From Cyanobium usitatum str. Tous (GTDB lineage Bacteria; Cyanobacteriota; Cyanobacteriia; PCC-6307; Cyanobiaceae): 64,000 bases of DNA. Positions 45,354 through 54,379 of the stretch are shown one piece after another. The stretch spans positions 1,240,001 to 1,304,000 of the forward strand of contig NZ_OY986431.1 of NCBI RefSeq assembly GCF_963920485.1, in the 5' to 3' direction. Made by a program: the position numbers and the translations under genes. The notes beneath the pieces were generated by a model. The model had not been told where the DNA came from. It saw nothing but the letters and a program-made list of their open reading frames with translations, and made no database searches. Position 1 is the first letter of the stretch; each line of letters opens with the position of its first letter.

Positions 45354-47732
45354 ATGGCCAGCACATCCAGCCGGGAAGCAGCTCTGGAGCGCCGCAGGGC
45401 TCTCACCAACGGCGGCAAAAAAGCCGCCAGCCGGTTCACCTCCGGTGCGAGCCGTGTGCGCTCGGTTGAAGACGCTCGCCCCACCCGCACAGCCGCAGCG
45501 CAAGAGTCCTCAGCATCGGTGGCCAAGGCCGCTCCAGTTGCTGCCCCGCCTGTGAACGCCCGGGCGGCTGCCTCCCACCGCAGCCTTGCTGCACCCACCG
45601 GCTCCAGCCGGACCACCCAGGCCCGTCCAATCGCAAATCCCAGTAGAGATTTGGTGCTTGCCCGACGGGAAGCCCTTTCCAAACGTGGCAAACGTGCCGA
45701 TACCTCAAGCGACCGCACACGCACGGACCTGGCAAAAATTGAATCAAAAGTCCAAGCGCCAGTAGCGGAAGCAAAGTGCAAGTGTCAAGGCGAGACCGCT
45801 GCTGCACCGGCCCAATTGAGCCTCAGTAACCGCTCTAGCAATACAAGTGGAAGTGGTGGAGATCGCCGTGCCACAGCCAAGCGCCTCTCCCAACTAGATC
45901 CCAGCCGGGCCCTTGTGCTCGCCCGGAGAGAAGCTCTCTCCAAGCGTGGCAAATCAGCTAATGCCCCTAAGAGCACTACAGCTGCTTCGATATCCCGCCA
46001 AGGCAATCCTGATATGAGCGCCCGCGAACTTTCCCAGAAGGTGCGTGAACTGCGGGCCAAGGTTGGTAGCGCTGGTTCCAGCAGAGTCGCTGGCACCCGC
46101 CCCTCCGGCCCAAACCGCCACGGAGCCAAACAAGCAGCCGCCGCAGAAGCCCACTGGAAAGTGGGAGTGAGCGAAACCAGCTCTGGTCAGGTGGTTACCG
46201 GAACCCAGGCCAATCGCTCAGAGAAAACCACTGGTAACGAAGCCGCTACCTGCCGCGCCATTACGGGCACCGAATATCTAGGCGCCGAGGTGTTCCAGGC
46301 CTTCTGTCAGAGCGGTCCAGTGGCAAGTCAACCTGCCAAGGTGCGCGTCAGCGCCACTACCCATGGCAACCGGGTCACTGGTAATGAGGTTGGTCGCTCT
46401 GAAAAGGTGACCGGCGATGAGCCCGGAACCTGCAAAAACGTCACCGGCACCGAATACGTTTCCGCCAATCAGTCAGCAGCCTTCTGCGGCACCTCCAGCC
46501 CCAGCCCTAGCCCACGCAAGGTTGGACGCAGCCAGACCGAGGGAGGTCAGGCAGTTTCAGGTGTGATGGTTGGTCGCTCAAGCCTTGTCACTGGTGACGA
46601 ACCCGGCTCGGGTAAGCAGCTCACCGGCTCCCAGTACATATCCGATCAAGGCCAGGTGACTGGACGGGCCCCTACCAAGGTTGCAAGCTTGCATACCCTT
46701 CGTGGCACGGGCATCACTGGCACCCATGTGGGCCGCAGCGAGCATGTCACCGGTGATGAGCCCGGCAGCTGCCGCATGGTTACTGGTGATGAATACGTCG
46801 GCAGCCAGCAATACGCGGATTTCTGCGCCAGCAAGCCCGAGCCAGAGTCTGCCAAGGTGGGCTTCAGCGTCACCAATCGGGCCCAGGTCGTCAGCGGTAC
46901 CCACACGGGCCGCTCCTCCAATGTCACCGGTGATGAGCCCGGCACCTGCAAGGTCGTAACCGGCACGCCCTACGCCGGCCTTGAGCAGGCAGGGGACTTC
47001 TGCAACAGCAAGTCTGTCGCCGAAATCCGTCAGCGCACTCCGGTGCGGGGCTCTAATCGCATGAGTGGCATACAGCCAGGCATTGGCGGTGTCCTCACTG
47101 GTGCGGGACGCGGGGCCTGTGAAGCTGTTACTGGCACTCCCTATATCGGTGGCGATCAACTCGCCAAGGTCTGCGGTGCCGCCGCAGCCCAAGACTCCGA
47201 CTTCCCCCAACCCCTGGCGGGCAGCCAGCCCTGGCAGCAATTCAGCATCCAATCCCCGGCTCGCTCAGCCCAGGTGGGGCGAGAACCAGCCGGGGCGGTA
47301 ACCGGCACCAGCTACGAGCAGGGCAGCAGGATTACCGGCCCTTTTGACTTGGCCGGTGACATGGTCACCGGCACCGAGCAATTCCGCTTCGACCGTCGCG
47401 GCAGCAGCCAAATCGCTCGGGGGCCCATTGAGGTTCCCGTAAGCGTTGACGCCGATGCCCGTCCAACCTCCAGGGTTACCGGCGAAGGCATCTCTGCTGG
47501 CTTGAAGATCACTGGTGATGACTGGGATCGGGGTGAACGAGTCACCGGCACCGAGGGGGTTTCAGCCCGGCGCCGCAACCCCACCCGGCCAGGCTCGAAG
47601 ACCTCGATGCCAGCCGCCCTCCAGCCGAAGCGCAACGAGGAGCGTCCCGAGCCAGTCAGCCGAGTCACCGGTTCTAGCGGCAACACCACAGCCGGCTCCC
47701 TGATCACCGTGTCTGGCGGTGCCCGCGGCTGA
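45354..47732 (+). CDS. csoS2: Carboxysome scaffold protein CsoS2
   Basis: 792-residue intrinsically disordered linker between Rubisco and shell. N-region: Rubisco-binding repeats SREAALERRRALTNGGKK, DLVLARREALSKRGKRA, ALVLARREALSKRGKSA and a weaker fourth. M-region: about six repeats of the type VTGTQ-x3-RS-x2-VTGDE-x-G-x-C-x2-VTGTEY; the third repeat lacks the usual cysteines (GSGKQLTGSQY). C-region: shorter VTG blocks and the conserved shell-anchoring end VTGSSGNTTAGSLITVSGG. The frame is uninterrupted, so there is no sign of the programmed frameshift known in some proteobacteria. Confidence 0.96.
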   Translation: MASTSSREAALERRRALTNGGKKAASRFTSGASRVRSVEDARPTRTAAAQESSASVAKAAPVAAPPVNARAAASHRSLAAPTGSSRTTQARPIANPSRDLVLARREALSKRGKRADTSSDRTRTDLAKIESKVQAPVAEAKCKCQGETAAAPAQLSLSNRSSNTSGSGGDRRATAKRLSQLDPSRALVLARREALSKRGKSANAPKSTTAASISRQGNPDMSARELSQKVRELRAKVGSAGSSRVAGTRPSGPNRHGAKQAAAAEAHWKVGVSETSSGQVVTGTQANRSEKTTGNEAATCRAITGTEYLGAEVFQAFCQSGPVASQPAKVRVSATTHGNRVTGNEVGRSEKVTGDEPGTCKNVTGTEYVSANQSAAFCGTSSPSPSPRKVGRSQTEGGQAVSGVMVGRSSLVTGDEPGSGKQLTGSQYISDQGQVTGRAPTKVASLHTLRGTGITGTHVGRSEHVTGDEPGSCRMVTGDEYVGSQQYADFCASKPEPESAKVGFSVTNRAQVVSGTHTGRSSNVTGDEPGTCKVVTGTPYAGLEQAGDFCNSKSVAEIRQRTPVRGSNRMSGIQPGIGGVLTGAGRGACEAVTGTPYIGGDQLAKVCGAAAAQDSDFPQPLAGSQPWQQFSIQSPARSAQVGREPAGAVTGTSYEQGSRITGPFDLAGDMVTGTEQFRFDRRGSSQIARGPIEVPVSVDADARPTSRVTGEGISAGLKITGDDWDRGERVTGTEGVSARRRNPTRPGSKTSMPAALQPKRNEERPEPVSRVTGSSGNTTAGSLITVSGGARG

Positions 47733-47739
47733 ACCCCTG

Positions 47740-49245
47740 ATGCCCCGACGCCCGCTCGCCACTGCCTATCGCCCGCTGGCTCCGACGGCTCCCCGCCGTC
47801 GGCCCGGCGCCGCTGCCGCGAGCGAGCTAGTGGCGACTGGCTTGCATCCGCTTAGCGATGCTCGGCTCAATGGGGTCCTGAGGGCCTACGAAGACCAGGT
47901 CAAAGGCGCATTTGATCGCATTGTGCCCTTGCTCAAGCGCCTTTCAGCCCTGCAGCACGAGGCTGATTTCATCGAGCAGGCCCAGTTGCTAGCAAGGGCA
48001 GAACTGGGCTTTGAGTTGCCACTGCCCATTCTCGAGAAGGCCTGGGTCAGCCAGCTCGACATGCGCACCTTGTTCGCCTGGTGTGTATTTGAAACCTACG
48101 AACAAACCAGCGACTCCTTCTTTCAGCACGACCCCCTGGGAGGCAAGCCTGGCAGTCCCGCTGCCGAAGCCTTCAATGAGTTTCTACTGGCCTGTGGATT
48201 TCATCTACTCGACGCAACCCCGTGCGCTGACGGGCGCCTGGCCCATGCCATGGCCTATGCCCTGAGAATTCCATTCAGTTCGGTGCGGCGGCGTTCCCAT
48301 GCCGGTGCCCTGTTTGACGTCGAAAACACGGTCAACCGCTGGGTCAAAACTGAGCATCGTCGCTACCGGGAAGGTCAGCCCAATTCGGCGCACGATGACA
48401 CCCGTTACCTCAAGGTGGTGCTTTATCACTTCAGCTCAAAAGATCCACTGCATGAGGGCTGTGCTGCCCACGGCAGTGATGACGCCTTGGCGGCCTCCTG
48501 TGGCCTTGCCCGGCTCAAGGATTTCCAGCAGGCCGTCGAAAACAGCTTCTGCTGTGGTGCCTCGGTAGATCTGTTGCTACTAGGCATCGACACAGACACC
48601 GACACGATTCGTGTGCATGTGCCGGGCATTGATGGCAGCACCAATCTGGAGAGCTGGCTGGATGCCAAAGCGGCCTATGAGGCCACCCGCCATCTCAATG
48701 CGGTTGAGGGCCGGGCCCGCATTCAATCGCTGGTGGAGCAGGCAGCGGCCAGCAGTCCCGACCCGGGCATGGTGAAGCTGATAGCCCGCCTGATCGAGAA
48801 CAACATCTCCCAGATCGACTATGTGCGCCAGTACCACCGAGGCAGCTACGGAGATGCGGGCCATGCCGAGCGCTTTATCGGTGTGGGCATAGGCTTCAAG
48901 GAGATCCACCTGCGCAACCTCACCTACTTCGCCTACATGGACACGGTGGAGGAGGGAGCGCCCGATCTAGATGTAGGCATAAAGATTTTCAAGGGCTTGA
49001 ACGTTTCTCAGGGCCTGCCTGTGCCAGTGGTATTGCGCTTTGACTACAACGGTCAGGTGCCCGGGGCGAGGCAGCGAGCGATCCGCAATTGCCAGCGGGT
49101 GCAAGCCGCCATGGAAAACCGCTACCCCGAGTTGTTTGAGCAGGGCCTATTGCATGCCCTGCTTACCGTGCGGGATCAAGACCGTCACACCCCAGCTGAA
49201 GCTGTAGGTTCCACCATCACATTCGCGAGCGGAGGAGGGCACTGA
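47740..49245 (+). CDS. csoSCA: Carboxysomal carbonic anhydrase CsoSCA (CsoS3)
   Basis: Beta-type-related zinc enzyme turning bicarbonate into CO2 inside the carboxysome. 501 residues: a basic, Ala/Pro/Arg-rich N terminus (about 30 residues), helical region, catalytic domain and a catalytic-domain-like pseudo-repeat. By spacing against the Halothiobacillus enzyme (Cys173/His242/Cys253) the zinc ligands are Cys162 in ATPCADGR, His230 in VVLYHFSS and Cys241 in HEGCAAHG, with the Asp164/Arg166 dyad. ATG 47740 is preferred over a GTG at 47719, which overlaps csoS2. Confidence 0.95.
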   Translation: MPRRPLATAYRPLAPTAPRRRPGAAAASELVATGLHPLSDARLNGVLRAYEDQVKGAFDRIVPLLKRLSALQHEADFIEQAQLLARAELGFELPLPILEKAWVSQLDMRTLFAWCVFETYEQTSDSFFQHDPLGGKPGSPAAEAFNEFLLACGFHLLDATPCADGRLAHAMAYALRIPFSSVRRRSHAGALFDVENTVNRWVKTEHRRYREGQPNSAHDDTRYLKVVLYHFSSKDPLHEGCAAHGSDDALAASCGLARLKDFQQAVENSFCCGASVDLLLLGIDTDTDTIRVHVPGIDGSTNLESWLDAKAAYEATRHLNAVEGRARIQSLVEQAAASSPDPGMVKLIARLIENNISQIDYVRQYHRGSYGDAGHAERFIGVGIGFKEIHLRNLTYFAYMDTVEEGAPDLDVGIKIFKGLNVSQGLPVPVVLRFDYNGQVPGARQRAIRNCQRVQAAMENRYPELFEQGLLHALLTVRDQDRHTPAEAVGSTITFASGGGH

Positions 49246-49246
49246 C

Positions 49247-49528
49247 ATGTTGATCTGCAAGGTGGTTAAACCACTGGTGTCTACCAATCGCATTCCAGGT
49301 TTTGAGTACAAGCACCTGCAGGTGGTGCTCGATGGCAGCACTCAGAAAGTGGCAGTTGATGCCGTGGGTTGCGTACCAGGCGACTGGGTGATCTGCGTCG
49401 GCAGCTCGGCCGCGCGCGAGGCCGCTGGAAGCAAGTCGTACCCGAGCGATCTAACGATCGTGGGAATCATTGACCACTGGGATCCTGATGCTGGCAAGGC
49501 TCAAGTTCCGCCAGGAGGGGCCAGCTAA
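49247..49528 (+). CDS. csoS4A: Carboxysome pentameric vertex protein CsoS4A
   Basis: 93-residue BMC-P protein capping icosahedral vertices: LICKVVKPLVSTNRIPGFEY, VDAVGCVPGDWVICVGSSAAR and SDLTIVGIIDHWDP. It starts two bases after the csoSCA stop, with AGGAGG just upstream, and overlaps csoS4B by one base (TAATG). Confidence 0.96.
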   Translation: MLICKVVKPLVSTNRIPGFEYKHLQVVLDGSTQKVAVDAVGCVPGDWVICVGSSAAREAAGSKSYPSDLTIVGIIDHWDPDAGKAQVPPGGAS

Positions 49529-49779
49529 TGGAAATCATGCAGGTCACCGGCTCTCTGGTTTGCAGCCAGCGGGTTGCCGGATTAGATCACTCCAATCTGC
49601 GCATCTTGCGCACCGCCAAGGGCAAGCTGAGCGTTGCTGTCGACCCAGTCGGTGCATCCCCAGGCAACTGGGTATTCACCGCCAGTGGCTCTGCGGCCCG
49701 CTTCGCCTGCGGTGATCCCGAGGTGCAGACCGATCTGACGATCGGTGGAATCATTGATTTCTGGGAGCCCGACGGCTAG
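49528..49779 (+). CDS. csoS4B: Carboxysome pentameric vertex protein CsoS4B
   Basis: 83-residue paralogue of CsoS4A: MQVTGSLVCSQRVAGLDHSN, VDPVGASPGNWVFTASGSAAR and TDLTIGGIIDFWEPD. The ATG shares its A with the csoS4A stop, so the two pentamer subunits are translated together. Confidence 0.96.
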   Translation: MEIMQVTGSLVCSQRVAGLDHSNLRILRTAKGKLSVAVDPVGASPGNWVFTASGSAARFACGDPEVQTDLTIGGIIDFWEPDG

Positions 49780-49785
49780 GTGGCC

Positions 49786-49803
49786 CGGGTAGCTCGCTGC
49801 CCG
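49786..49803 (+). other. Hairpin between csoS4B and csoS1E
   Basis: CGGGTA-GCTCGC-TGCCCG, six pairs with one T-G wobble, 7 bases after the csoS4B stop. Fourth member of the set of junction hairpins in this operon. Confidence 0.4.
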
Positions 49804-49842
49804 ATCGACCTGTCATCACTCCAGCCCCCATACTCCTGAGCC

Positions 49843-50472
49843 ATGGCCACCCCCACCCCTAAATCCACCACCAGCGGAGCTGCTGCTGCCAAATCCGCCC
49901 CCGCGGCTGCGGCAACCAGCTCCACACCGGTGGCTGCAGCGGCGGCGGCCAGCTCAACCCCGCCTGCAGCGGCCCCCAAGGCCCTGCCGGTGGCGGCTGC
50001 CCAGCCCCCTGCGGCGAAAGCCGTAGCCAAGCCAGCTGCCTCGACAGCGCGCCGTGCTTCCAGCACGACACGCCGCTCTAGCGCCAGCTCAACCGGCGCC
50101 CGTACCGGTGCCGGCAAGGGCGCCGGCACCACCCCCCCCACCACACCTTCCCGCAGCAACGCCATGGCTCCTTCCATTCAGGGCATCGCCCTCGGCATGA
50201 TCGAAACCCGTGGCCTGGTGCCAGCGATTGAAGCCGCAGACGCCATGACCAAGGCCGCTGAAGTGACCCTGATCGCCCGTGAGTTCGTTGGCGGTGGCTA
50301 CGTCACCGTGATGGTTCGCGGCGAAACAGGTGCGGTGAATGCAGCAGTGCGTGCCGGCGCTGATGCCTGTGAGCGCGTCGGTGACGGTCTGGTTGCTGCC
50401 CACATCATCGCCCGTCCCCACAGCGAAGTGGAGCCTGCCCTGATCGCAACTGCTACCACCCGTCGCCTCTGA
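49843..50472 (+). CDS. csoS1E: Carboxysome shell protein CsoS1E (BMC-H with long basic N-terminal tail)
   Basis: 209 residues. The last 100 form a BMC-H domain almost identical to CsoS1 (three substitutions over about 88 residues), though the DNA differs at many silent sites. The first 105 residues are low-complexity Ala/Pro/Ser/Thr with a basic patch (STARRASSTTRRSSASSTGA) and a Gly/Lys stretch, clearly disordered. Such tails are known for CsoS1E of some alpha-cyanobacteria. The stop overlaps the next start (TGATG). A role as a minor shell tile that contacts cargo is inference. Confidence 0.92.
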   Translation: MATPTPKSTTSGAAAAKSAPAAAATSSTPVAAAAAASSTPPAAAPKALPVAAAQPPAAKAVAKPAASTARRASSTTRRSSASSTGARTGAGKGAGTTPPTTPSRSNAMAPSIQGIALGMIETRGLVPAIEAADAMTKAAEVTLIAREFVGGGYVTVMVRGETGAVNAAVRAGADACERVGDGLVAAHIIARPHSEVEPALIATATTRRL

Positions 50473-50945
50473 TGGCCATGGGCGCCGTTCATCCGCGCGT
50501 CCTGGGTTACCTTGGCCGCGCCCTGAGCTTGGAATTTTCCGCCGTTCAGCAGTACATGACCCAGGCCTCCCTAGTGGAGCTCTGGGGAGATGGTGATTCG
50601 GCTGCCCGGTTTCGACGCGAAACCGTGGAAGAAATGCAGCATGCAGAACGCCTCGTGCAGCGCATGCTTGCTCTCGGGGTAGCTCCTGCAGCATCCCAGT
50701 TGAGGCCCGTTGTCCATGCCGCCGACCTGGTCGGACTGCTCCGGCTCAATCTCGCCCTCGAAAACGACCTGATCCACCACTACGCCGAGGCGGTTCGCTT
50801 TTGCGTTTTGGTTGGTGATGGCGCTAACGAAGCCCTGTTCAGGAGTCTTTGGAACGACGAACAGCAGCACGGCGAAGATCTGGGGGCCTGGCTGCGCAGC
50901 CTTGGCTTCAGCCCCAATCCTTCGATGGAACGGGCCACCTTCTGA
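50472..50945 (+). CDS. Bacterioferritin-like di-iron protein of the carboxysome operon
   Basis: 157 residues of a four-helix ferritin-like fold. All six ferroxidase ligands of bacterioferritin line up with a constant offset of three: Glu21, Glu54, His57, Glu97, Glu130 and His133 (E. coli 18, 51, 54, 94, 127, 130). Met55 matches the haem ligand Met52. It overlaps csoS1E (TGATG). Bacterioferritin-like genes are known companions of cso operons; iron storage, redox protection or another role remains open. Confidence 0.85.
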   Translation: MAMGAVHPRVLGYLGRALSLEFSAVQQYMTQASLVELWGDGDSAARFRRETVEEMQHAERLVQRMLALGVAPAASQLRPVVHAADLVGLLRLNLALENDLIHHYAEAVRFCVLVGDGANEALFRSLWNDEQQHGEDLGAWLRSLGFSPNPSMERATF

Positions 50946-50967
50946 GCCGACCGACGCCCATTCCCCC

Positions 50968-52827
50968 TTGTTCGCCCCACCCCTGCCACTTTCGATCCAG
51001 CTGGCCTGGTTGATCCCCCTATACGGGTTCAGCGGCATGGTTCTGTCCCTGCCCTGGGCTGCTGGCTGGATCAAGCGTCACGGTCCTCGCCCTGCGGCCT
51101 ATCTCAACCTGATCGTCACGCTGCTGGCGGTGGTGCATGGCACCTTGATCCTGCAGCAGGTATGGCTACTGGGTCCCCAGCACATCGAGCTTCCCTGGTT
51201 TCAGGCTGCCGATCTCGACCTGCGCATTGGCTTAGACCTATCCCTGACCAATCTGGCCGCCCTTGAGCTGGTAACCGGACTGAGCTTGGTGGGTCAGGTA
51301 TTTGCCCTGGGTTACCTGGATAAGGAGTGGGCCCTGGCCAGGTTTTATGCCCTGGTGGGCTTCTTTGAAGGCGCCCTTGCTGGAGTTGTACTAAGCAGCA
51401 ATCTATTCATGAGCTATTTCCTGCTGGAAATGCTCACTCTCTCCACCTATCTGCTGGTGGGGTTCTGGTACGCCCAACCGCTGGTCGTTACGGCGGCCAG
51501 AGACGCCTTTTTGACCAAGCGGGTTGGCGATGTATTGCTGCTGATGGGCGTAGTCGCCCTCTCAGCCTGGGCTGGATCGATGGAATTCGATGACCTTTAC
51601 GTGTGGGCAGCCGAAGCCCATGCCAATGGTTCCCTAACCCCGCTTGCGGGCACCTTGCTCGGGCTGGGCCTGATCGCCGGCCCCATGGGAAAGTGCGCCC
51701 AGTTCCCGATGCACCTCTGGCTTGACGAGGCCATGGAGGGTCCAAACCCAGCCTCGATTTTGCGCAACTCCGTAGTTGTGACCGCTGGAGCCCTTGTGCT
51801 ACTCAAAGTAATGCCGCTGCTGCGGTTTTCAACGCTGGCTGTTGATGTGTTGCTGGTGGTAGGCACAATCAGCGCCCTGGCTGGTGCCCTGGTGGCGATC
51901 GCCCAGGTGGATATCAAGCGGGCATTCTCCTACTCCACAACCTCCTATCTGGGCCTGGTTTTCATTGCAATCGCCCTGCAACAGCCGGCTGTTGCCCTGT
52001 TGCTGTTGTTTGCCCATGGCCTCGCCAAGGCCCTGTTGTTCATGAGTGTGGGCAGCGTTATTGCCACTACCAACTGCCAGGACCTCACCGAGCTGGGTGG
52101 CCTGGGCTCCCGCATGCCTGCCACCACCACCGCCTACCTGGTGGGGGGAGCCGGCCTGGTGGGCTTGCTGCCCCTTGGCTGCTTCTGGTGCTTCGGACTG
52201 CTGGTGGATGCGCTGGGCCGCACTGCACCATTTTTTGCCGCAGTTGTGCTGATCACCAATGCACTGACAGCCTTTAACCTCACCCGGGTTTACCGGCAGG
52301 TGTTTATGGGAGCGCCTCTGCCAAAAACCAAGCGGGCCCCTGAGGTCAACTGGCTGATGGCCCTACCGATGGTGAGCCTGACCGTGCTGGTAGCTCTCCT
52401 GCCAGCCTTGATGGCCAGGATAGATTCGGTACCGGGCTTGGCCTCCTTCCCCCTGCCTCTCGCCATTGCAGTGGTGGCAAGCGGCGTGGCTGGAGTAATC
52501 GGCGGCTGCCTGGTGCCCCTGCACAAGTTCTGGTCCCGATCCATGTTCAAGCCTCTGCGGTTGCTCCAGGATCTACTTGCCTACGACTTCTACACCGAGC
52601 GCATCTACAGGGTGACGATTGTGGCGGCGGTGGCAGGTCTGGCACGATTTAGTAACTGGATCGACCGGGCCTTGGTTAGTGGCTTTGTTAATGGCATCGG
52701 CAGGCTTTCCCTGGCGAGCGCCGAAGGGCTGAAGCTCTCGGTGAGCGGCCAGCTGCAGACCTATGTCCTAACGGTCCTATTGGCGATTGTGCTGCTGCTC
52801 ACCTCGCTGCAGTGGTTGCACGGATGA
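50968..52827 (+). CDS. ndhF4: NDH-1(4) subunit NdhF4
   Basis: Proton-pumping antiporter-like subunit of the constitutive CO2-uptake NDH-1 complex. About 619 residues with some 15 membrane helices; KRVGDVLLLMGVVALSAWAG, GPMGKCAQFPMHLWLDEAMEG, DIKRAFSYSTTSYLGLV and AHGLAKALLFMSVG are Complex I NuoL/NdhF boxes. The start is uncertain: I use TTG 50968, since the frame upstream (to 50812) lies inside the bacterioferritin-like gene. It is followed by ndhD4 and chpX, which separates it from respiratory NdhF1. Confidence 0.93.
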   Translation: MFAPPLPLSIQLAWLIPLYGFSGMVLSLPWAAGWIKRHGPRPAAYLNLIVTLLAVVHGTLILQQVWLLGPQHIELPWFQAADLDLRIGLDLSLTNLAALELVTGLSLVGQVFALGYLDKEWALARFYALVGFFEGALAGVVLSSNLFMSYFLLEMLTLSTYLLVGFWYAQPLVVTAARDAFLTKRVGDVLLLMGVVALSAWAGSMEFDDLYVWAAEAHANGSLTPLAGTLLGLGLIAGPMGKCAQFPMHLWLDEAMEGPNPASILRNSVVVTAGALVLLKVMPLLRFSTLAVDVLLVVGTISALAGALVAIAQVDIKRAFSYSTTSYLGLVFIAIALQQPAVALLLLFAHGLAKALLFMSVGSVIATTNCQDLTELGGLGSRMPATTTAYLVGGAGLVGLLPLGCFWCFGLLVDALGRTAPFFAAVVLITNALTAFNLTRVYRQVFMGAPLPKTKRAPEVNWLMALPMVSLTVLVALLPALMARIDSVPGLASFPLPLAIAVVASGVAGVIGGCLVPLHKFWSRSMFKPLRLLQDLLAYDFYTERIYRVTIVAAVAGLARFSNWIDRALVSGFVNGIGRLSLASAEGLKLSVSGQLQTYVLTVLLAIVLLLTSLQWLHG

Positions 52828-52837
52828 GGAGCGCCTG

Positions 52838-54379
52838 ATGCTGAGCCTGCTTCTACTGATCCCTTTGCTGGGTGCCCTTGCCCTGGCCCTATGGCCCGGC
52901 AACCCCTCGCCCGGACGCATGCGCACCGTGGCCCTGGTGGTGTTGGGCCTGCAATTGATCTGGAGCCTGCTGGTGCTGCTCCGCTTCGACACCGGCCTCA
53001 GTGGCATGCAGCTGCAGGAGTCATTTGTCTGGGTCGGCAGCATCGGCCTCGACTACCGGCTAGGGGTCGATGGCTTATCAATGCCGCTGGTGCTGATCAA
53101 TTGTGCCCTCACCTTGGTTTCAGCGATCTGCACCCGGGACATCAACCAGCGGCCCCGCATCTACTTCGCCCTGTTGCTGGTTATCAGCGGCGCGGTCAAC
53201 GGTGCTTTCTTAGCCGAAAACCTGCTGCTGTTTTTCCTGTTCTATGAGCTGGAGCTGATCCCACTCTGGTTTCTGATCAGCATCTGGGGCGGCGCCAACC
53301 GGGCCTATGCGGCCACGAAATTCCTGATTTTTACAGCGGTGTCGGGGATGCTGATCCTCGGAGCCTTCCTGGGCCTGGCCCTACTAACCGGCAGTGTGGA
53401 TTTCAGCCTCACCCCGGTCACCAGTGAAAGGCTGGCGATGGGAGGACAGCTGGTGCTGCTCGGGGCACTGCTGGTGGGATTCGGCATCAAGGTGCCCCTA
53501 TTCCCTTTTCACAACTGGCTACCCGATGCCCACACCCAGGCCTCTACACCAGTGTCAGTGCTGCTGGCAGGGGTGCTGCTGAAGCTGGGCACCTACGGCT
53601 TGCTGCGCTTCTGCATGGGTCTTTTCCCGGAAGCCTGGGCCCTACTGGCACCGGGATTGGCCATCTGGGCAGCAGTATCTGTGCTGTTTGGCTCCCTGGC
53701 AGCGATCGCCCAGCAGGACATGAAGCGGATGGTGGCCTACAGCTCCGTGGGTCACATGGGCTACATACTGCTTGCCGCTGCCGCTGCCACACCGGTCGCC
53801 CTGCTCGGCGCAGTGTTCCAAATGGTCAGCCACGGCCTGATATCAGCCCTGCTATTTCTGCTGGTGGGCATTGTGTATCGCAAGACAGGCACCCGGGATC
53901 TCTCGGTGCTGCATGGTCTGCTCAACCCGGAACGGGGTCTGCCATTCACAGGCACGCTGATGATTTTGGGGGTGATGGCCAGTGCCGGTATGCCTGGCAT
54001 GGCCGGCTTCATCTCGGAGTTCATGGTGTTCCGCGGCAGCATCACCGCCTTCCCCCTGGCCACCTTGCTTTCAATGGTTGGTTCGGGCCTTACGGCGGTT
54101 TATTTGCTGCTGCTAGTTAACCGCGCCTTCTTCGGCCGCCTGGCGGTGACACCGGCTACCGATGCGGTGGCCGATGGTCGCCTCGATGTGCGCTTAGCCG
54201 CCGTGGCTCCCCGCGAAACCATCCCTGCCATGGGCCTGGCCTTTGCTGTAGTGGCCATCGGCCTGCTGCCCGCGGGCCTCGGCAAGTTGAGTGAGGCTGC
54301 CTCCACCTCCATGGCCCAACTGCCAGCGCTGGTGGCAGCCATGCAACTAGCAGCCCTGCATCCGTGGGGAGTGGGCTGA
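52838..54379 (+). CDS. ndhD4: NDH-1(4) subunit NdhD4
   Basis: 513 residues, about 14 membrane helices: YRLGVDGLSMPLVLINCALT, ENLLLFFLFYELELIPLWFL (with the conserved Glu), FPFHNWLPDAHTQAST and AIAQQDMKRMVAYSSVGHMG. This is the second antiporter-like subunit of NDH-1(4). ATG 52838 has GAGGAG upstream; the stop overlaps chpX by one base (TGATG). Confidence 0.94.
   Translation: MLSLLLLIPLLGALALALWPGNPSPGRMRTVALVVLGLQLIWSLLVLLRFDTGLSGMQLQESFVWVGSIGLDYRLGVDGLSMPLVLINCALTLVSAICTRDINQRPRIYFALLLVISGAVNGAFLAENLLLFFLFYELELIPLWFLISIWGGANRAYAATKFLIFTAVSGMLILGAFLGLALLTGSVDFSLTPVTSERLAMGGQLVLLGALLVGFGIKVPLFPFHNWLPDAHTQASTPVSVLLAGVLLKLGTYGLLRFCMGLFPEAWALLAPGLAIWAAVSVLFGSLAAIAQQDMKRMVAYSSVGHMGYILLAAAAATPVALLGAVFQMVSHGLISALLFLLVGIVYRKTGTRDLSVLHGLLNPERGLPFTGTLMILGVMASAGMPGMAGFISEFMVFRGSITAFPLATLLSMVGSGLTAVYLLLLVNRAFFGRLAVTPATDAVADGRLDVRLAAVAPRETIPAMGLAFAVVAIGLLPAGLGKLSEAASTSMAQLPALVAAMQLAALHPWGVG

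Noticed and set aside
45354-47732. Programmed frameshift in csoS2 as in Halothiobacillus
   Set aside because: The frame is continuous from start to the conserved C-terminal peptide, and I saw no slippery site followed by a clear hairpin. A short form cannot be inferred from sequence alone.
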